DNA of 64,000 nucleotides from an uncultured Cohaesibacter sp. (lineage in GTDB: Bacteria > Pseudomonadota > Alphaproteobacteria > Rhizobiales > Cohaesibacteraceae): NCBI RefSeq assembly GCF_963676275.1, contig NZ_OY781091.1, forward strand, positions 3,140,775 through 3,204,774, given 5' to 3'. Positions 34,104 to 43,227 of the stretch are shown in pieces. Position 1 is the first letter of the stretch; every line of letters starts with the position of its first letter. A program made the position numbers and the translations under genes. Below the pieces are notes generated by a model. That model was not told the DNA's origin. It ran no database searches and saw nothing but the letters and a program-made list of their open reading frames with translations.

Positions 34104-34703
34104 ATGGCCCGAACACGCGCAAACGATTTCGAAGAAAAACAACATGGTTTGCTGCTGGACGCGGCGCGGGTTTTTGCAACACAGGGCATGGAAAAGGCGT
34201 CCATGTCCCAGATTGCATCCGCAGCCGGCGTGTCGAAATCCCTGCTCTATCACTATTATCCGTCAAAGGATGCACTGATCTTTGAGATCGTCCATTCTCA
34301 CCTGTCGGAACTGGATCAGGCCCTGATAGAAGCAGATGACGCCACGCTCGCTCCTGAAGCGCGGCTGGAAAAGCTCGTCAGTACGGTGATTGAAGCCTAT
34401 CGTGGCGCGGACGATCAGCACAAGGTGCAGCTCAATGCCAGTCAGGCTCTGTCCGACGAACAAAGAGCCGAAATCGTCAAGGTCGAGCGGCGCATCGTCA
34501 AGCGCTTTTCAAACACCTTGCGGTTGGTCCACCCGACATTGGATGATCCGGACCGCCCGTTGCTGATGCCGGTCACCATGTCCCTGTTCGGCATGATGAA
34601 CTGGGTCTATATGTGGTTCAAGGAAGACGGCCCGATCTCGCGCGAGGATTATGCGCATATCGCAACTGTGCTGATACTGGAGGGCGTAAAGGCCGTTCGC
34701 TAG
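34104..34703 (+). CDS. paaR: TetR-family regulator of the Paa island (PaaR-like)
   Basis: 199-residue TetR repressor. The helix-turn-helix is ARVFATQGMEKASMSQIASA, then AGVSKSLLYHYYPSKDALIF (to about residue 60). The C-terminal ligand domain carries LLMPVTMSLFGMMNWVYMWF near 155-174, typical of regulators responding to aromatic acyl-CoAs. In bacteria that use TetR-type PaaR, phenylacetyl-CoA is the inducer; that it is here too is inference. It lies in the middle of the cluster, downstream of paaK, and four copies of a shared box occur at the three Paa promoters. The gene ends 1 base from the convergent paaY stop. Confidence 0.8.
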   Translation: MARTRANDFEEKQHGLLLDAARVFATQGMEKASMSQIASAAGVSKSLLYHYYPSKDALIFEIVHSHLSELDQALIEADDATLAPEARLEKLVSTVIEAYRGADDQHKVQLNASQALSDEQRAEIVKVERRIVKRFSNTLRLVHPTLDDPDRPLLMPVTMSLFGMMNWVYMWFKEDGPISREDYAHIATVLILEGVKAVR

Positions 34704-34704
34704 G

Positions 34705-35313
34705 TTAGCTTTTGCGCGCGAGAACCAAAGGTTCATGCCCCGCAACCTCAACCCGACGCCGGTTTTCTTCCGGTGCCCGCAGGGGCTGAGCAGCCTTCAG
34801 TTTTGAAGGCGCATCCTGCGCCAAACGCTGATAGACAGCAGTCCCTTCCATCTTCCATGCGATTTCCGCCTCGGACAGCGTCCGGACAATGCGCGCAGGC
34901 GAGCCGACGACCATTGATGCGGCCGGAATGATCATCCCGGCCTTGACGAAGGATCCGGCCCCGATGATCGCATTCTCTCCCACCTCGGCCTCATCCATCA
35001 CAACGGCATTCATGCCCACCATGGCATTGCGGCCGATATGACATCCATGCAGAACAGCACCATGGCCGATATGGCCCAGCTCTTCTATCACCACATCCTT
35101 GCCGGGAAAGGCATGGGCAACGCAGGTCTCCTGAAAATTCGAGCCCGGCGCCATGGTGATCCGCCCGAAATCACCGCGCAGAACGGCTCCGGGGCCGACA
35201 TAGCAGCCAGCCCCGATAATGACGTCACCGATCAGGACCGCTGCCGGATGAACAAAAGCGGTATCGTCCACCACTGGCACGATGTCATCCCACGACCAGA
35301 CGCCCCCAGTCAT
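34705..35313 (-). CDS. paaY: PaaY, gamma-carbonic-anhydrase-fold thioesterase
   Basis: 202-residue left-handed beta-helix protein. Hexapeptide repeats run through HPAAVLIGDVIIGAGCYVG, GAVLRGDFGRITMAPGSNFQ and HIGHGAVLHGCHIGRNAMVG. The zinc-type histidines are visible in VAHAFPG, HIGHGAVLHG. In E. coli PaaY is a thioesterase that removes a dead-end seven-membered-ring CoA ester made when PaaZ's aldehyde step fails. The start overlaps the paaZ stop by 4 bases (ATGA). It is the last gene of the paaJ-to-paaY unit and converges on the regulator gene without room for a terminator. Confidence 0.85.
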   Translation of the reverse strand: MTGGVWSWDDIVPVVDDTAFVHPAAVLIGDVIIGAGCYVGPGAVLRGDFGRITMAPGSNFQETCVAHAFPGKDVVIEELGHIGHGAVLHGCHIGRNAMVGMNAVVMDEAEVGENAIIGAGSFVKAGMIIPAASMVVGSPARIVRTLSEAEIAWKMEGTAVYQRLAQDAPSKLKAAQPLRAPEENRRRVEVAGHEPLVLARKS

Positions 35314-37382
35314 TCCGCAGCCTCCAGCAACGGCCAGCTCTTGGCCACCATGGTCAACACATCATATTGCGCAACGATCTGGTCGCGCTGATTGGCAACC
35401 TGACAATCCCAGCGCACTTCGCCATGTTCGGCATTCTCACGCGGATTGATTTCCTTGCAGGTCAGACGCACATGCAGACTGTCGCCGAAATAGACCGGCA
35501 TCATGAAGCGCAGATTATCGACACCATAATTGGCAAGCACCGGTCCCGGTTCCGGATCAACAAACAGGCCAGCCGCAAAGGAAGCGATGAGATAGCCATG
35601 GGCGACCCGATCCTCGAAAAATGGATTGGCCCTGGCCGCTTCCCTGTCCATATGGGCATAGAAGCGATCACCGGTGAATTCGGCAAAATGCTCGACATCG
35701 GCCTGAGTGACCGGACGGGCATCGGTGACAATCTGATCGCCGATCTGCAGATCTGCCAAAGATTTGCGGAACGGGTGGATGTCGCTATGTGCAGGCGCGC
35801 CTTCCATCCATTGCCCGGTTACCGCAGACAGCATTGCCGGAGGCCCCTGAATGGCCGAGCGCTGCATGAAATGCTTGACGCCCCGCATCCCTCCCATTTC
35901 CTCGCCACCACCAGCCCGGCCTGGCCCACCATGCACCAGCGGCGCAAGCGGCGAGCCATGCCCGGTCGAACTTTTGGCCGAGGCGCGATTGCCGATCAGC
36001 ACCCGACCATGGAACGGCGCCAGTTCGCTGGCAAATTTCGCAGCGAGACCGGCATTGTTGGTAAAGACGGAGGAAACAAGAGAACCGCGCCCCTTGCGCG
36101 CAAGCGCAACCGCTTCGGATGCATCATCATAGGGCATCAGCGTAGCCACCGGTCCGAATGCCTCGATGGCATGCACCGCCTCGGCCTCCATCGGATTGGC
36201 ACAATGGAGCAATATCGGAGCCATGAAAGCCCCCGTCTCATTGTCACCCGACACCAGAGCGCAGCCATCAGGATCACCCGCAAGAATCTCCGCTTCGCCC
36301 ATCAGCTCACGCACCCGATTGCGCACGGTCTCACGGTCCCTGAGCGAGACCAGCGCTCCCATGCGCACCGAAGGGTCTGTCGGCAGCCCGATCGGTATCT
36401 GACCAAGACGGCCTTTGAGCGCATCAATCACGGCCCCCTCGCAATCACGAGGCACCATGATCCGGCGAATGGCGGTGCATTTCTGTCCCGCCTTGGCAGT
36501 CATCTCGCGCGAAACTTCGCGCACGAACAGGTCGAACTCCGGCGTCCCCGGCCCTGCGTCGGCCCCAAGAATGGACGCATTGAGACTGTCCGCCTCCATG
36601 GTGAAGCGCACCGAGTTGGCAACGATGGAAGACTTGCTCCTGAGCATCCGGCCAGTGGTGGCAGAGCCGGTAAAGGTCACCACATCCTGTTCGGTCACAT
36701 GATCGAGCAGATCTCCCGGATTGCCGGTCACAATCTGCAAGGCGCCATCGGGCAGCAGCCCGCTTTCCAGCATCCGCCGGACCACAAGCTCTGTCAGATA
36801 GGCCGTCTGCGTTGCCGGTTTGACCAGACAGGGCATGCCTGCAATCAGTGATGGTGCAATCTTCTCCAGCATGCCCCAGACCGGAAAATTATAGGCATTG
36901 ATATGGATGGCCACACCTTCCATCGGCGTCAGAATATGCTGCCCCATGAAGGAAGCATCGCGCGACAGCACCTCGACCGGCCCTTCCGTCAGCACACGGG
37001 CATTGGGAAACTCGCGCCGGGCCTTGGAAGCGAAGGCCAGCATGGTGCCGATCCCGCCCTCTATGTCAGGCCATGAATCAGCCCGTGTGGCACCCGTGGC
37101 AAAGCTCTCCTGATAGAATTCTTCCTTCAGCTCCATAAGTCTGAGGCCTAGTGCCTTGAGCATCAGGGCTCGCTGATGGATCGTCATGGCGCGCAAGGCC
37201 GGACCGCCAACGGCGCGCCCCCATTCAAGAGCAGCCCTGAAATCGAGCCCCTCGGTTCCGATCAGGGCATGCAGCTTGCCTGTGGCAGCATTGGCGACCG
37301 GCTCTCCCTCGCCTTCTCCCGCACGCCAGGCGCCGACGATATAGCTTTCCAGACGGCGTGGTGACAGGATCTCGTCCGTCAT
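35310..37382 (-). CDS. paaZ: Bifunctional oxepin-CoA hydrolase/aldehyde dehydrogenase PaaZ
   Basis: 690-residue fusion. Residues 1-520 are an aldehyde dehydrogenase domain with the catalytic Cys in MTAKAGQKCTAIRRIMV (about 300) and the Glu in FTMEADSLNASILG. Residues 535-680 are a MaoC-like hydratase domain, QIVTDARPVTQADVEHFAEF then TGDRFYAHMD and FEDRVAHGYLIASFAAG, with the expected catalytic Asp and His. It hydrolyses oxepin-CoA, opening the ring, and oxidises the resulting aldehyde with NADP. The ATG at 37382 has AGAGG eight bases upstream; ATGs at 37388 and 37397 are less well placed. Confidence 0.92.
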   Translation of the reverse strand: MTDEILSPRRLESYIVGAWRAGEGEGEPVANAATGKLHALIGTEGLDFRAALEWGRAVGGPALRAMTIHQRALMLKALGLRLMELKEEFYQESFATGATRADSWPDIEGGIGTMLAFASKARREFPNARVLTEGPVEVLSRDASFMGQHILTPMEGVAIHINAYNFPVWGMLEKIAPSLIAGMPCLVKPATQTAYLTELVVRRMLESGLLPDGALQIVTGNPGDLLDHVTEQDVVTFTGSATTGRMLRSKSSIVANSVRFTMEADSLNASILGADAGPGTPEFDLFVREVSREMTAKAGQKCTAIRRIMVPRDCEGAVIDALKGRLGQIPIGLPTDPSVRMGALVSLRDRETVRNRVRELMGEAEILAGDPDGCALVSGDNETGAFMAPILLHCANPMEAEAVHAIEAFGPVATLMPYDDASEAVALARKGRGSLVSSVFTNNAGLAAKFASELAPFHGRVLIGNRASAKSSTGHGSPLAPLVHGGPGRAGGGEEMGGMRGVKHFMQRSAIQGPPAMLSAVTGQWMEGAPAHSDIHPFRKSLADLQIGDQIVTDARPVTQADVEHFAEFTGDRFYAHMDREAARANPFFEDRVAHGYLIASFAAGLFVDPEPGPVLANYGVDNLRFMMPVYFGDSLHVRLTCKEINPRENAEHGEVRWDCQVANQRDQIVAQYDVLTMVAKSWPLLEAAE

Positions 37383-37398
37383 GATCATTCCTCTCATT

Positions 37399-38163
37399 TC
37401 AGAGTAATTTCAGCGCTGCAAGTTGCGTCTGGGCAAGGTTCGTCCACTCATCCAGAAGGGCCTGATTGGAGCTATGGCGCAACCCCATGCGGTGCAGACG
37501 TGCAAAGCGCTCAGACTCCGCGGCTCCAAATGTCGCAGCCACCCGCGGCAACCAGTAATCGACAGACCGGGCAGCCTCGGCCCACCCCTCTTCGCTGGTG
37601 CAGATATCTTCAAGGCCAATCAGGCCCAGATCCTTGTGCCGGTCTTCAACGGGCGCAATCTCACGAATGACCTCGGCAAAGGGAATATAGGATATCTGGG
37701 CCAGCTCTCTGAGCTGAATGCCCGTCGCCAATCCCATCAGCAAATTCATCACACATGCATCGGTCCAGCCCGCAAGCGGAGAGTGAAACACCGACAGGCG
37801 CATGTCTGCCCCCTGCCTGCGCGGATCAATGCCGGCTTCGCGGGGCTGGCGCGCAGCCCAGTCGTGGGCCCGATTATAGAGCGCCTTGTCGGTGCCGAAA
37901 TCTTCCATCAGATCAAGCACCTTCTCCGCATTGGCCGCCTTCTCCAGAACGATCCGGCTGGCAGCAATGCGTTGGGATATCCCCGGCGCCCAATTGATGG
38001 CATCGGCAAAGCCTGCCGAACCGGCCAGTTCGCTGTCCACAAAGGAAGACATCATGCGCAACAGTTCGGCGCGATAGCGCGGCGGCACATTGTCCGGCGA
38101 GGTGAGCTTGCCACCCTTGGCAAGATAATCCTCGATTGGCATCACAGCGGCTTCACTCGTCAT
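37399..38163 (-). CDS. Extra PaaA/PaaC-like ferritin-fold protein with a degenerate metal site
   Basis: 254-residue helical protein related to the phenylacetyl-CoA epoxidase PaaA/PaaC family, in addition to the full set paaA-E. By eye, E45 (DSELAGS) and the EDRH motif (E173, H176) keep positions of di-iron ligands, but the first EXXH motif of PaaA (DEAGH) is replaced by a segment around E80-V82 (NAEKV) without histidine. Like PaaC it may therefore be a structural or regulatory partner rather than a second oxygenase. It overlaps the paaE 3' end by 11 bases and precedes paaZ by 16 bases, so it belongs to the same transcript. Its function is unknown to me. Confidence 0.7.
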   Translation of the reverse strand: MTSEAAVMPIEDYLAKGGKLTSPDNVPPRYRAELLRMMSSFVDSELAGSAGFADAINWAPGISQRIAASRIVLEKAANAEKVLDLMEDFGTDKALYNRAHDWAARQPREAGIDPRRQGADMRLSVFHSPLAGWTDACVMNLLMGLATGIQLRELAQISYIPFAEVIREIAPVEDRHKDLGLIGLEDICTSEEGWAEAARSVDYWLPRVAATFGAAESERFARLHRMGLRHSSNQALLDEWTNLAQTQLAALKLL

Positions 38164-39229
38164 AACTGATCACCACCTTGTCTGAAACAGGAACACACTG
38201 GCAGGAAAGGACATAACCGGCCTTCACCTCGTAATCTTCCAGCGCATGATTGACTGCCATCTCGACTTCGCCTTCCAGAACCCGGGCGCGACAGGTCGAG
38301 CAGACCCCGGCCTTGCAGGAGTAGGGTGCGTCCATTTCATTGGCAACCGCTGCATCGAGAATGGAATGCCCGTCCTTGGGCATTGAAAACTGGCGCGTCG
38401 ATCCATCCAGCGTCACGGAAACATCACAGCTGTTGCTCGTCACCGCACCGGCCTTCGAAACCGCCTTATGGGGTGCCCTGCCCGGTTGCGATGAAGCGAA
38501 CAGCTCGAACTTGATCTGTTCATCGGCAATGCCATGCTTGCGCAGATTGTCCGCGATGGTCAGCATCATCGCCTCCGGCCCACAGATGAAGGCCGTATCA
38601 ATGCTCTCCGCCTCGATCCAGAGATCGAACAGGGCATCGAGCTTTTCTTCATCGATCCGTCCGGTAAAGAGATCGATCTCCTGCCCCTCGCTCTTGAGAA
38701 TATGGATAACCGACAAGCGCCCCAGATAGCTGTTCTTGAGATCCTCCAGATCCTCGCGGAACATGATGGAACTCATCTGACGGTTGGCATAAACCAGCGT
38801 AAAGGTGGACTTCGGCTCTCGAGCCAAGGTGGTCTTGATGATCGAGAGCACCGGCGTAATGCCAGAACCGGCGGCAAAGGCCAGATAGTTTTTCTCCGCC
38901 GCCGGGTCGAGCGGCGTGAAGAAGCGCCCCATTGGCGGCATGGCGTCGATATGATCGCCCACCTTCAGCTCTTCATTGGCCCAGGTGGAGAAGGCACCGC
39001 CCTCCACCCGCTTGATGCCGACCTGCAGGCAGCCGTCATCAACACCGGCGCAAATGGAATAGGAGCGCCGCAGCTCCTGCTGATCGAATGCGCGGCGAAA
39101 GGTCAGATACTGCCCCTGCGTGAAGGCAAAATCCTTCTCGTCGGCAGCATCCGGTTTCAGGGTCAGAACCACGGCATCGCGTGTCTCGCGGCGCACATCG
39201 GTCACTTCAAGTGAAGAAAATCGTGACAT
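38153..39229 (-). CDS. paaE: Phenylacetyl-CoA epoxidase reductase PaaE
   Basis: 358-residue flavo-iron-sulfur reductase that carries electrons from NADPH to the PaaA di-iron site. The FAD domain has RRSYSICAG (about 50) and AGSGITPVLSIIKTTL (about 118), the NAD(P) domain has FICGPEAMM (about 217) and the C-terminal plant-type ferredoxin domain has YSCKAGVCSTCRARVLEG with the later cluster cysteine in VLSCQCVPVS. The ATG at 39229 has GGAGGAGAGG upstream; an upstream ATG at 39247 is within the leader and less likely. Confidence 0.92.
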   Translation of the reverse strand: MSRFSSLEVTDVRRETRDAVVLTLKPDAADEKDFAFTQGQYLTFRRAFDQQELRRSYSICAGVDDGCLQVGIKRVEGGAFSTWANEELKVGDHIDAMPPMGRFFTPLDPAAEKNYLAFAAGSGITPVLSIIKTTLAREPKSTFTLVYANRQMSSIMFREDLEDLKNSYLGRLSVIHILKSEGQEIDLFTGRIDEEKLDALFDLWIEAESIDTAFICGPEAMMLTIADNLRKHGIADEQIKFELFASSQPGRAPHKAVSKAGAVTSNSCDVSVTLDGSTRQFSMPKDGHSILDAAVANEMDAPYSCKAGVCSTCRARVLEGEVEMAVNHALEDYEVKAGYVLSCQCVPVSDKVVISYDE

Positions 39230-39250
39230 GGCAAGCCTCTCCTCCAAGGC

Positions 39251-39790
39251 TCAGATGCATTTGAAATAGTCGAATGGCTCCAGACAATCCTTGCAGCGCC
39301 AGGAAGCCTTGCAGGGGGTCGAGCCAAACTGGCTGACCCGCTCTGTATGGGTGGAGCCGCAGCGTGGACACTCGACCACCAGGTTCCCCTTGCCGGTCAT
39401 GCGGCGCGCGCGCGCAGCCATGACGCCACTGGCAGCCGTGCCGTCAATCGGCGGAGCGATACCAAAGGCACGCAGCTTCTCGCGCGCCTCCGTGGTGATC
39501 CAGTCACTCGTCCATGGAGGCGAGAGCCGCCTTTCAAGCCGCAGCCTGTCAAGGCCCTTCTCGCGCAATTTCTCCTCGATGGCGAGGTCGATGACAGAGG
39601 TTGCCGGACAACCCGAATAGGTCGGCGTGACAGCGACAACCAGCATCTCGCCCTCATAGCGCACCTCTCGAATGATGCCCAATTCGGCAACCGAGACCAC
39701 CGGGATTTCCGGATCCGGCACTTCGCCGAGCCAATCCCATATGGTGTCAACTGACGGCCGCGTCATGGTTGGACTGATGGTCGTCATCAT
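39251..39790 (-). CDS. paaD: Epoxidase maturation factor PaaD
   Basis: 179-residue protein with an N-terminal MIP18/DUF59-type domain (GEVPDPEIPVVSVAELGII at about 22-40, TPTYSGCPATSVIDLAIEEK near 55-75) and a C-terminal zinc-ribbon-like tail (CPRCGSTHTE, then WRCKDCLEPFDYFKC). PaaD is needed for epoxidase activity, probably as an iron or iron-sulfur maturation factor. It lies 5 bases after paaC in the same unit. Confidence 0.9.
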   Translation of the reverse strand: MMTTISPTMTRPSVDTIWDWLGEVPDPEIPVVSVAELGIIREVRYEGEMLVVAVTPTYSGCPATSVIDLAIEEKLREKGLDRLRLERRLSPPWTSDWITTEAREKLRAFGIAPPIDGTAASGVMAARARRMTGKGNLVVECPRCGSTHTERVSQFGSTPCKASWRCKDCLEPFDYFKCI

Positions 39791-39795
39791 CGCAC

Positions 39796-40632
39796 CTACC
39801 AGCTCGCGCCGGGATAGGCACGCTGCAGAAACTGCATTTCGGCCAGAATGTAACCCAGATGCTCGGTATGTCGCCCGATATTACCACCCTTCTGGGCAAA
39901 ACCGGCCGGTCCGGGCATGTCGAGCGTAGCCTCGGCCAGAACCTCGCGCAGGGTTCCTTCCCATTCCTTGCGCAAAGCCGATGGTCTGGGTGCGATACCT
40001 GCCGCGGCCATTGCGTCGTCAACGGCATCATCCATGAACATTTCATCGATATAGGGCCAGAGCTGATCCAGCGCAGCTTGCATCCGGCAATGGCTTTCCT
40101 CGGTGCCGTCCCCCAGCCGGACAACCAGATCGGACGAGCGCTCAAGATGATAGCTGGCTTCCTTGACGGCCTTGGCTGCGATCTCGGCAACCCTCGGGCT
40201 GGCCGAGCCGGTCAACCACACCAGCATGGCATGATGACGCGCATCAAACAGGAACTGGCGCATCAGGGTGACGCCCATGTCGCCATTGGGCAATTCGCAC
40301 AAAAGCAAATTGCGGAACTGCAAGGCATCGCGCAGATAGGCAAGCGCATCGGCATCCCGGCCCTTGCCTTCGACTTCACCAGCGAGCCCCAGCCACATCT
40401 GGGTGTGGCCGATCAGATCCAGCGCCGTGTTGGCCATGGCGATATCTTCTTCCAGTGCTGGCGCATGGCCGCACCATTCAGACACGCGATGGCCCAGAAT
40501 GATGGCACTGTCCCCCATCCGGCAAAGCCACTCAAAAAATGCAGGTGCCAATGCGGCATCACTGACAAAGCGGTCCTCGACCGGGTTCAGCAAAGCCCCG
40601 GTTGCGGCCTTTTCCATTGCTCCAGCGCTCAT
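39796..40632 (-). CDS. paaC: Epoxidase structural subunit PaaC
   Basis: 278-residue ferritin-fold protein, the non-catalytic partner of PaaA. Typical segments are DSAIILGHRVSEWCGHAPALEED (in two parts, about 41-63), LRDALQFRNLLLCELPNGD and DLVVRLGDGTEESHCRMQAA. The start ATG shares its A with the TGA of paaB (TGATG), a common coupled arrangement. A downstream ATG (40617) is possible but its spacing to GGAG is too short. Confidence 0.9.
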   Translation of the reverse strand: MSAGAMEKAATGALLNPVEDRFVSDAALAPAFFEWLCRMGDSAIILGHRVSEWCGHAPALEEDIAMANTALDLIGHTQMWLGLAGEVEGKGRDADALAYLRDALQFRNLLLCELPNGDMGVTLMRQFLFDARHHAMLVWLTGSASPRVAEIAAKAVKEASYHLERSSDLVVRLGDGTEESHCRMQAALDQLWPYIDEMFMDDAVDDAMAAAGIAPRPSALRKEWEGTLREVLAEATLDMPGPAGFAQKGGNIGRHTEHLGYILAEMQFLQRAYPGASW

Positions 40633-40919
40633 CACATATGCCCCACTTCTTCGGGGATATCGAAGAAGGTCGGATGTCGATAGGCCTTGCTTTCAGCCGG
40701 ATCGAACAATGGCCCCTTCTCGGACGGGCTGGACGCGGTGATGTCGTTGGACTTCACCACCCAGATGGACACCCCCTCCTTGCGGCGGGTATAGACATCG
40801 CGCGCATGGTGGATCGCCATTTCAGCGTCGGGCGCATGCAGGCTGCCGACATGACGGTGATTGAGGCCGTGTTGACCCCGGATAAAAACTTCCCAAAGCG
40901 GCCATTCTTTTCTGGACAT
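40632..40919 (-). CDS. paaB: Epoxidase subunit PaaB
   Basis: 95-residue PaaB protein, a small bridging subunit of the PaaABCE complex. The pattern WPLWEVFIRGQHGLNHRHVG and SLHAPDAEMAIHHARDVYTRR matches the family, as does the short length. The ATG at 40919 is preceded by an excellent AGGGGGAGGAGA; the frame opens 53 codons earlier but overlaps paaA and is rejected. Confidence 0.92.
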   Translation of the reverse strand: MSRKEWPLWEVFIRGQHGLNHRHVGSLHAPDAEMAIHHARDVYTRRKEGVSIWVVKSNDITASSPSEKGPLFDPAESKAYRHPTFFDIPEEVGHM

Positions 40920-40951
40920 GGTTTCTCCTCCCCCTAAAACGTCCCCAAAGG

Positions 40952-41947
40952 TCACTCGGCTGCGGTTGTTGCAGCCCGACGGCGCATTGCCTTTTCGGCA
41001 TGGGCGTAAAGCCCTTCCCGGAACCATTCCCCCTCGTCCCAAGCCTTGACGCGGGCATTCATCCTCTCGCGATTGCACGGACCATTGCCCTTGATCACTT
41101 CGAAAAACTCGGACCAGTCCGGCTGGCTGAAATCATAGCCACCCTTTTCCTCATTCCATTTGAGATGCTCGTCCGGAATCGTCAGGCCCAGATATTCCGC
41201 CTGCGGCACAGTCTGATCGACGAATTTCTGACGCAGCTCGTCATTGGTATTGATCTTGATTTTCCAGGCCATCGACTGGGCAGAATGAACCGAATCCGCA
41301 TCCGACGGACCAAACATCATCAGCGCCGGATACCAGAAGCGGTTCATCGCATCCTGCGCCATTTCCTTCTGCGCCGGGGTGCCTGCGGCCATCTTCATCA
41401 TGATCGAATAGCCCTGACGCTGGTGGAAGCTTTCTTCCTTGCAAATGCGGATCATCGCCCGGCTATAGGGGCCATAGGAAGTGCGCTGCAAAGGCACCTG
41501 ATTCATGATCGCAGCCCCATCGACCAGCCAGCCAACCGCACCCATGTCGGCCCAGTTGAGGGTTGGATAGTTGAAGATGGAGCTGTATTTCATGGCACCG
41601 GAATGCAGCTTTTCGGTCAGATCATCGCGGCTGACGCCAAGCGTTTCTGCCGCCGAATAGAGATAGAGCCCGTGGCCAGCCTCATCCTGCACCTTGGCCA
41701 GCAAAATGGCCTTGCGCTCAAGGGTTGGAGCGCGGGTGATCCAGTTGCCCTCCGGCAGCTGTCCGACAATTTCCGAATGGGCATGCTGTCCGATCTGCCG
41801 GATCAGCGTCTTGCGATAACCCTCGGGCATCCATTCCTTGGGCTCGATCTTTTCGCCCCGGTCGATCCGGTCCTGAAAAGCCAGTTCTTCGGGCGTCATT
41901 TCATCCCGGGATTTCATTCCTTCCGACTTCACCATCTGAGCATACAT
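40952..41947 (-). CDS. paaA: Phenylacetyl-CoA epoxidase catalytic subunit PaaA
   Basis: 331-residue di-iron oxygenase subunit that inserts one oxygen into the ring of phenylacetyl-CoA. Iron ligands are visible: [10 protein letters not shown] (Glu), [17 protein letters not shown] (Glu and His) and [15 protein letters not shown] (Glu and His). The [20 protein letters not shown] segment is also typical. The ATG at 41947 has GGAGG upstream. It is the second gene after paaJ in the leftward unit. Confidence 0.93.
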   Translation of the reverse strand: MYAQMVKSEGMKSRDEMTPEELAFQDRIDRGEKIEPKEWMPEGYRKTLIRQIGQHAHSEIVGQLPEGNWITRAPTLERKAILLAKVQDEAGHGLYLYSAAETLGVSRDDLTEKLHSGAMKYSSIFNYPTLNWADMGAVGWLVDGAAIMNQVPLQRTSYGPYSRAMIRICKEESFHQRQGYSIMMKMAAGTPAQKEMAQDAMNRFWYPALMMFGPSDADSVHSAQSMAWKIKINTNDELRQKFVDQTVPQAEYLGLTIPDEHLKWNEEKGGYDFSQPDWSEFFEVIKGNGPCNRERMNARVKAWDEGEWFREGLYAHAEKAMRRRAATTAAE

Positions 41948-41961
41948 GTCCGACCTCCTCT

Positions 41962-43167
41962 TCAGACCCGTTCCAGAATGAGAGCAATGCCCTGCCCGAC
42001 CCCGACGCACATGGTGCAGAGCGCATAGCGCCCACCGCTGCGTTGAAGCTGGTATGTGGCGTGCAATACGAGCCGCGCCCCGGACATGCCCAGCGGATGC
42101 CCCATGGCGATGGCGCCGCCATTGGCGTTGATATGGCCAGCCTCCTCCGGCAGACCAAGCTCGCGCAGCACGGCAAGCGCCTGCGCGGCAAAAGCTTCGT
42201 TGAGTTCGATGACATCCATCTGATCCAGCGTCAGACCGGCCCGCTCCAGCACCCGACGGGTTGCAGGCACCGGCCCGATGCCCATCACGCGCGGCGGCAC
42301 CCCGGCGGCAGCCATGGCAACAATGCGCGCTTTCGGTACAAGGCCATTGGCCTTGGCCGCGCTTTCTGAAGCGATGATCAGCCCAGCAGCGCCATCATTG
42401 ACGCCGGATGCATTACCCGCTGTCACGCTCAGATACGGGCCATTCACACCGCGCAATCTGGCCAGCGCCTCAGCGCTGGTACCCGGACGCGGATGCTCGT
42501 CGCAGTCAACGAGGATCGGATCTCCCTTGCGCTGGGGAATGGCAACGGGAACGATTTCTTCGGCAAAGAGGCCAGCCTTCTGTGCAACGTCCCAGCGGCG
42601 CTGGCTTTCTGCGGCAAAGCGGTCCTGATCCTCACGCGAAATTCCATAGTCCGCCGCCACATTGTCCGCCGTTTCCGGCATGCTGTGGGTGCCATGGATC
42701 TTGTCCAGTGCAGCATTCTTGAAGCGCCAACCGATGGTCGTGTCATAGATCTCAGCATTGCGGGAAAAGGCTCTGTCTGCCTTGGCAAGGACGAAAGGAG
42801 CCCGGCTCATGCTCTCCACGCCACCGGCCACCAGCATATCGCCGTCGCCTGCGCGAATGGTCCGTGCTGCGAGCCCGATGGCGTCCATGCCGGAACCACA
42901 AAGCCGGTTGACCGTCGTGCCCGGAACACCGACGGGCATGCCGGACAGCAGAACCGCCATGCGGGCAACATTGCGATTATCCTCGCCAGCCTGATTGGCA
43001 CAGCCCAAGATCACATCGTCGATCTGTTCCCAGTCAACCTGCGGATTGCGTTCGAGCAATGCCTTGAGCGGCACCGCGGCCAGATCGTCGGCACGCACCG
43101 AAGACAGGGCTCCCCCGTAGCGCCCAATCGGTGTGCGGATCGCGTCGCAAACAAAGGCTTCCGCCAT
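41962..43167 (-). CDS. paaJ: 3-oxoadipyl-CoA/3-oxo-5,6-dehydrosuberyl-CoA thiolase PaaJ
   Basis: 401-residue thiolase. The active-site Cys lies in [16 protein letters not shown] (about 90), the His region in [20 protein letters not shown] (about 350) and the second Cys in [18 protein letters not shown] near the C terminus. [20 protein letters not shown] is typical of PcaF/PaaJ. It acts twice in the pathway, releasing acetyl-CoA each time and finally succinyl-CoA. GGGGAGAG precedes the ATG. It is the first gene of the leftward paaJ-A-B-C-D-E-X-Z-Y unit; the equivalent PcaF of the protocatechuate pathway is the alternative name. Confidence 0.9.
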   Translation of the reverse strand: MAEAFVCDAIRTPIGRYGGALSSVRADDLAAVPLKALLERNPQVDWEQIDDVILGCANQAGEDNRNVARMAVLLSGMPVGVPGTTVNRLCGSGMDAIGLAARTIRAGDGDMLVAGGVESMSRAPFVLAKADRAFSRNAEIYDTTIGWRFKNAALDKIHGTHSMPETADNVAADYGISREDQDRFAAESQRRWDVAQKAGLFAEEIVPVAIPQRKGDPILVDCDEHPRPGTSAEALARLRGVNGPYLSVTAGNASGVNDGAAGLIIASESAAKANGLVPKARIVAMAAAGVPPRVMGIGPVPATRRVLERAGLTLDQMDVIELNEAFAAQALAVLRELGLPEEAGHINANGGAIAMGHPLGMSGARLVLHATYQLQRSGGRYALCTMCVGVGQGIALILERV

Positions 43168-43215
43168 GAAATCTCTCCCCCCAATGAGATTGAAAATCGG
43201 CCTTATTAATTAACC

Positions 43216-43227
43216 GACCGTTCGTTC
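43216..43227. promoter_or_regulatory. Paa box 4 upstream of paaJ
   Basis: GACCGTTCGTTC, preceded by TTAACC, lies 48 bases upstream of the paaJ start, in line with the three other Paa boxes. Confidence 0.6.
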
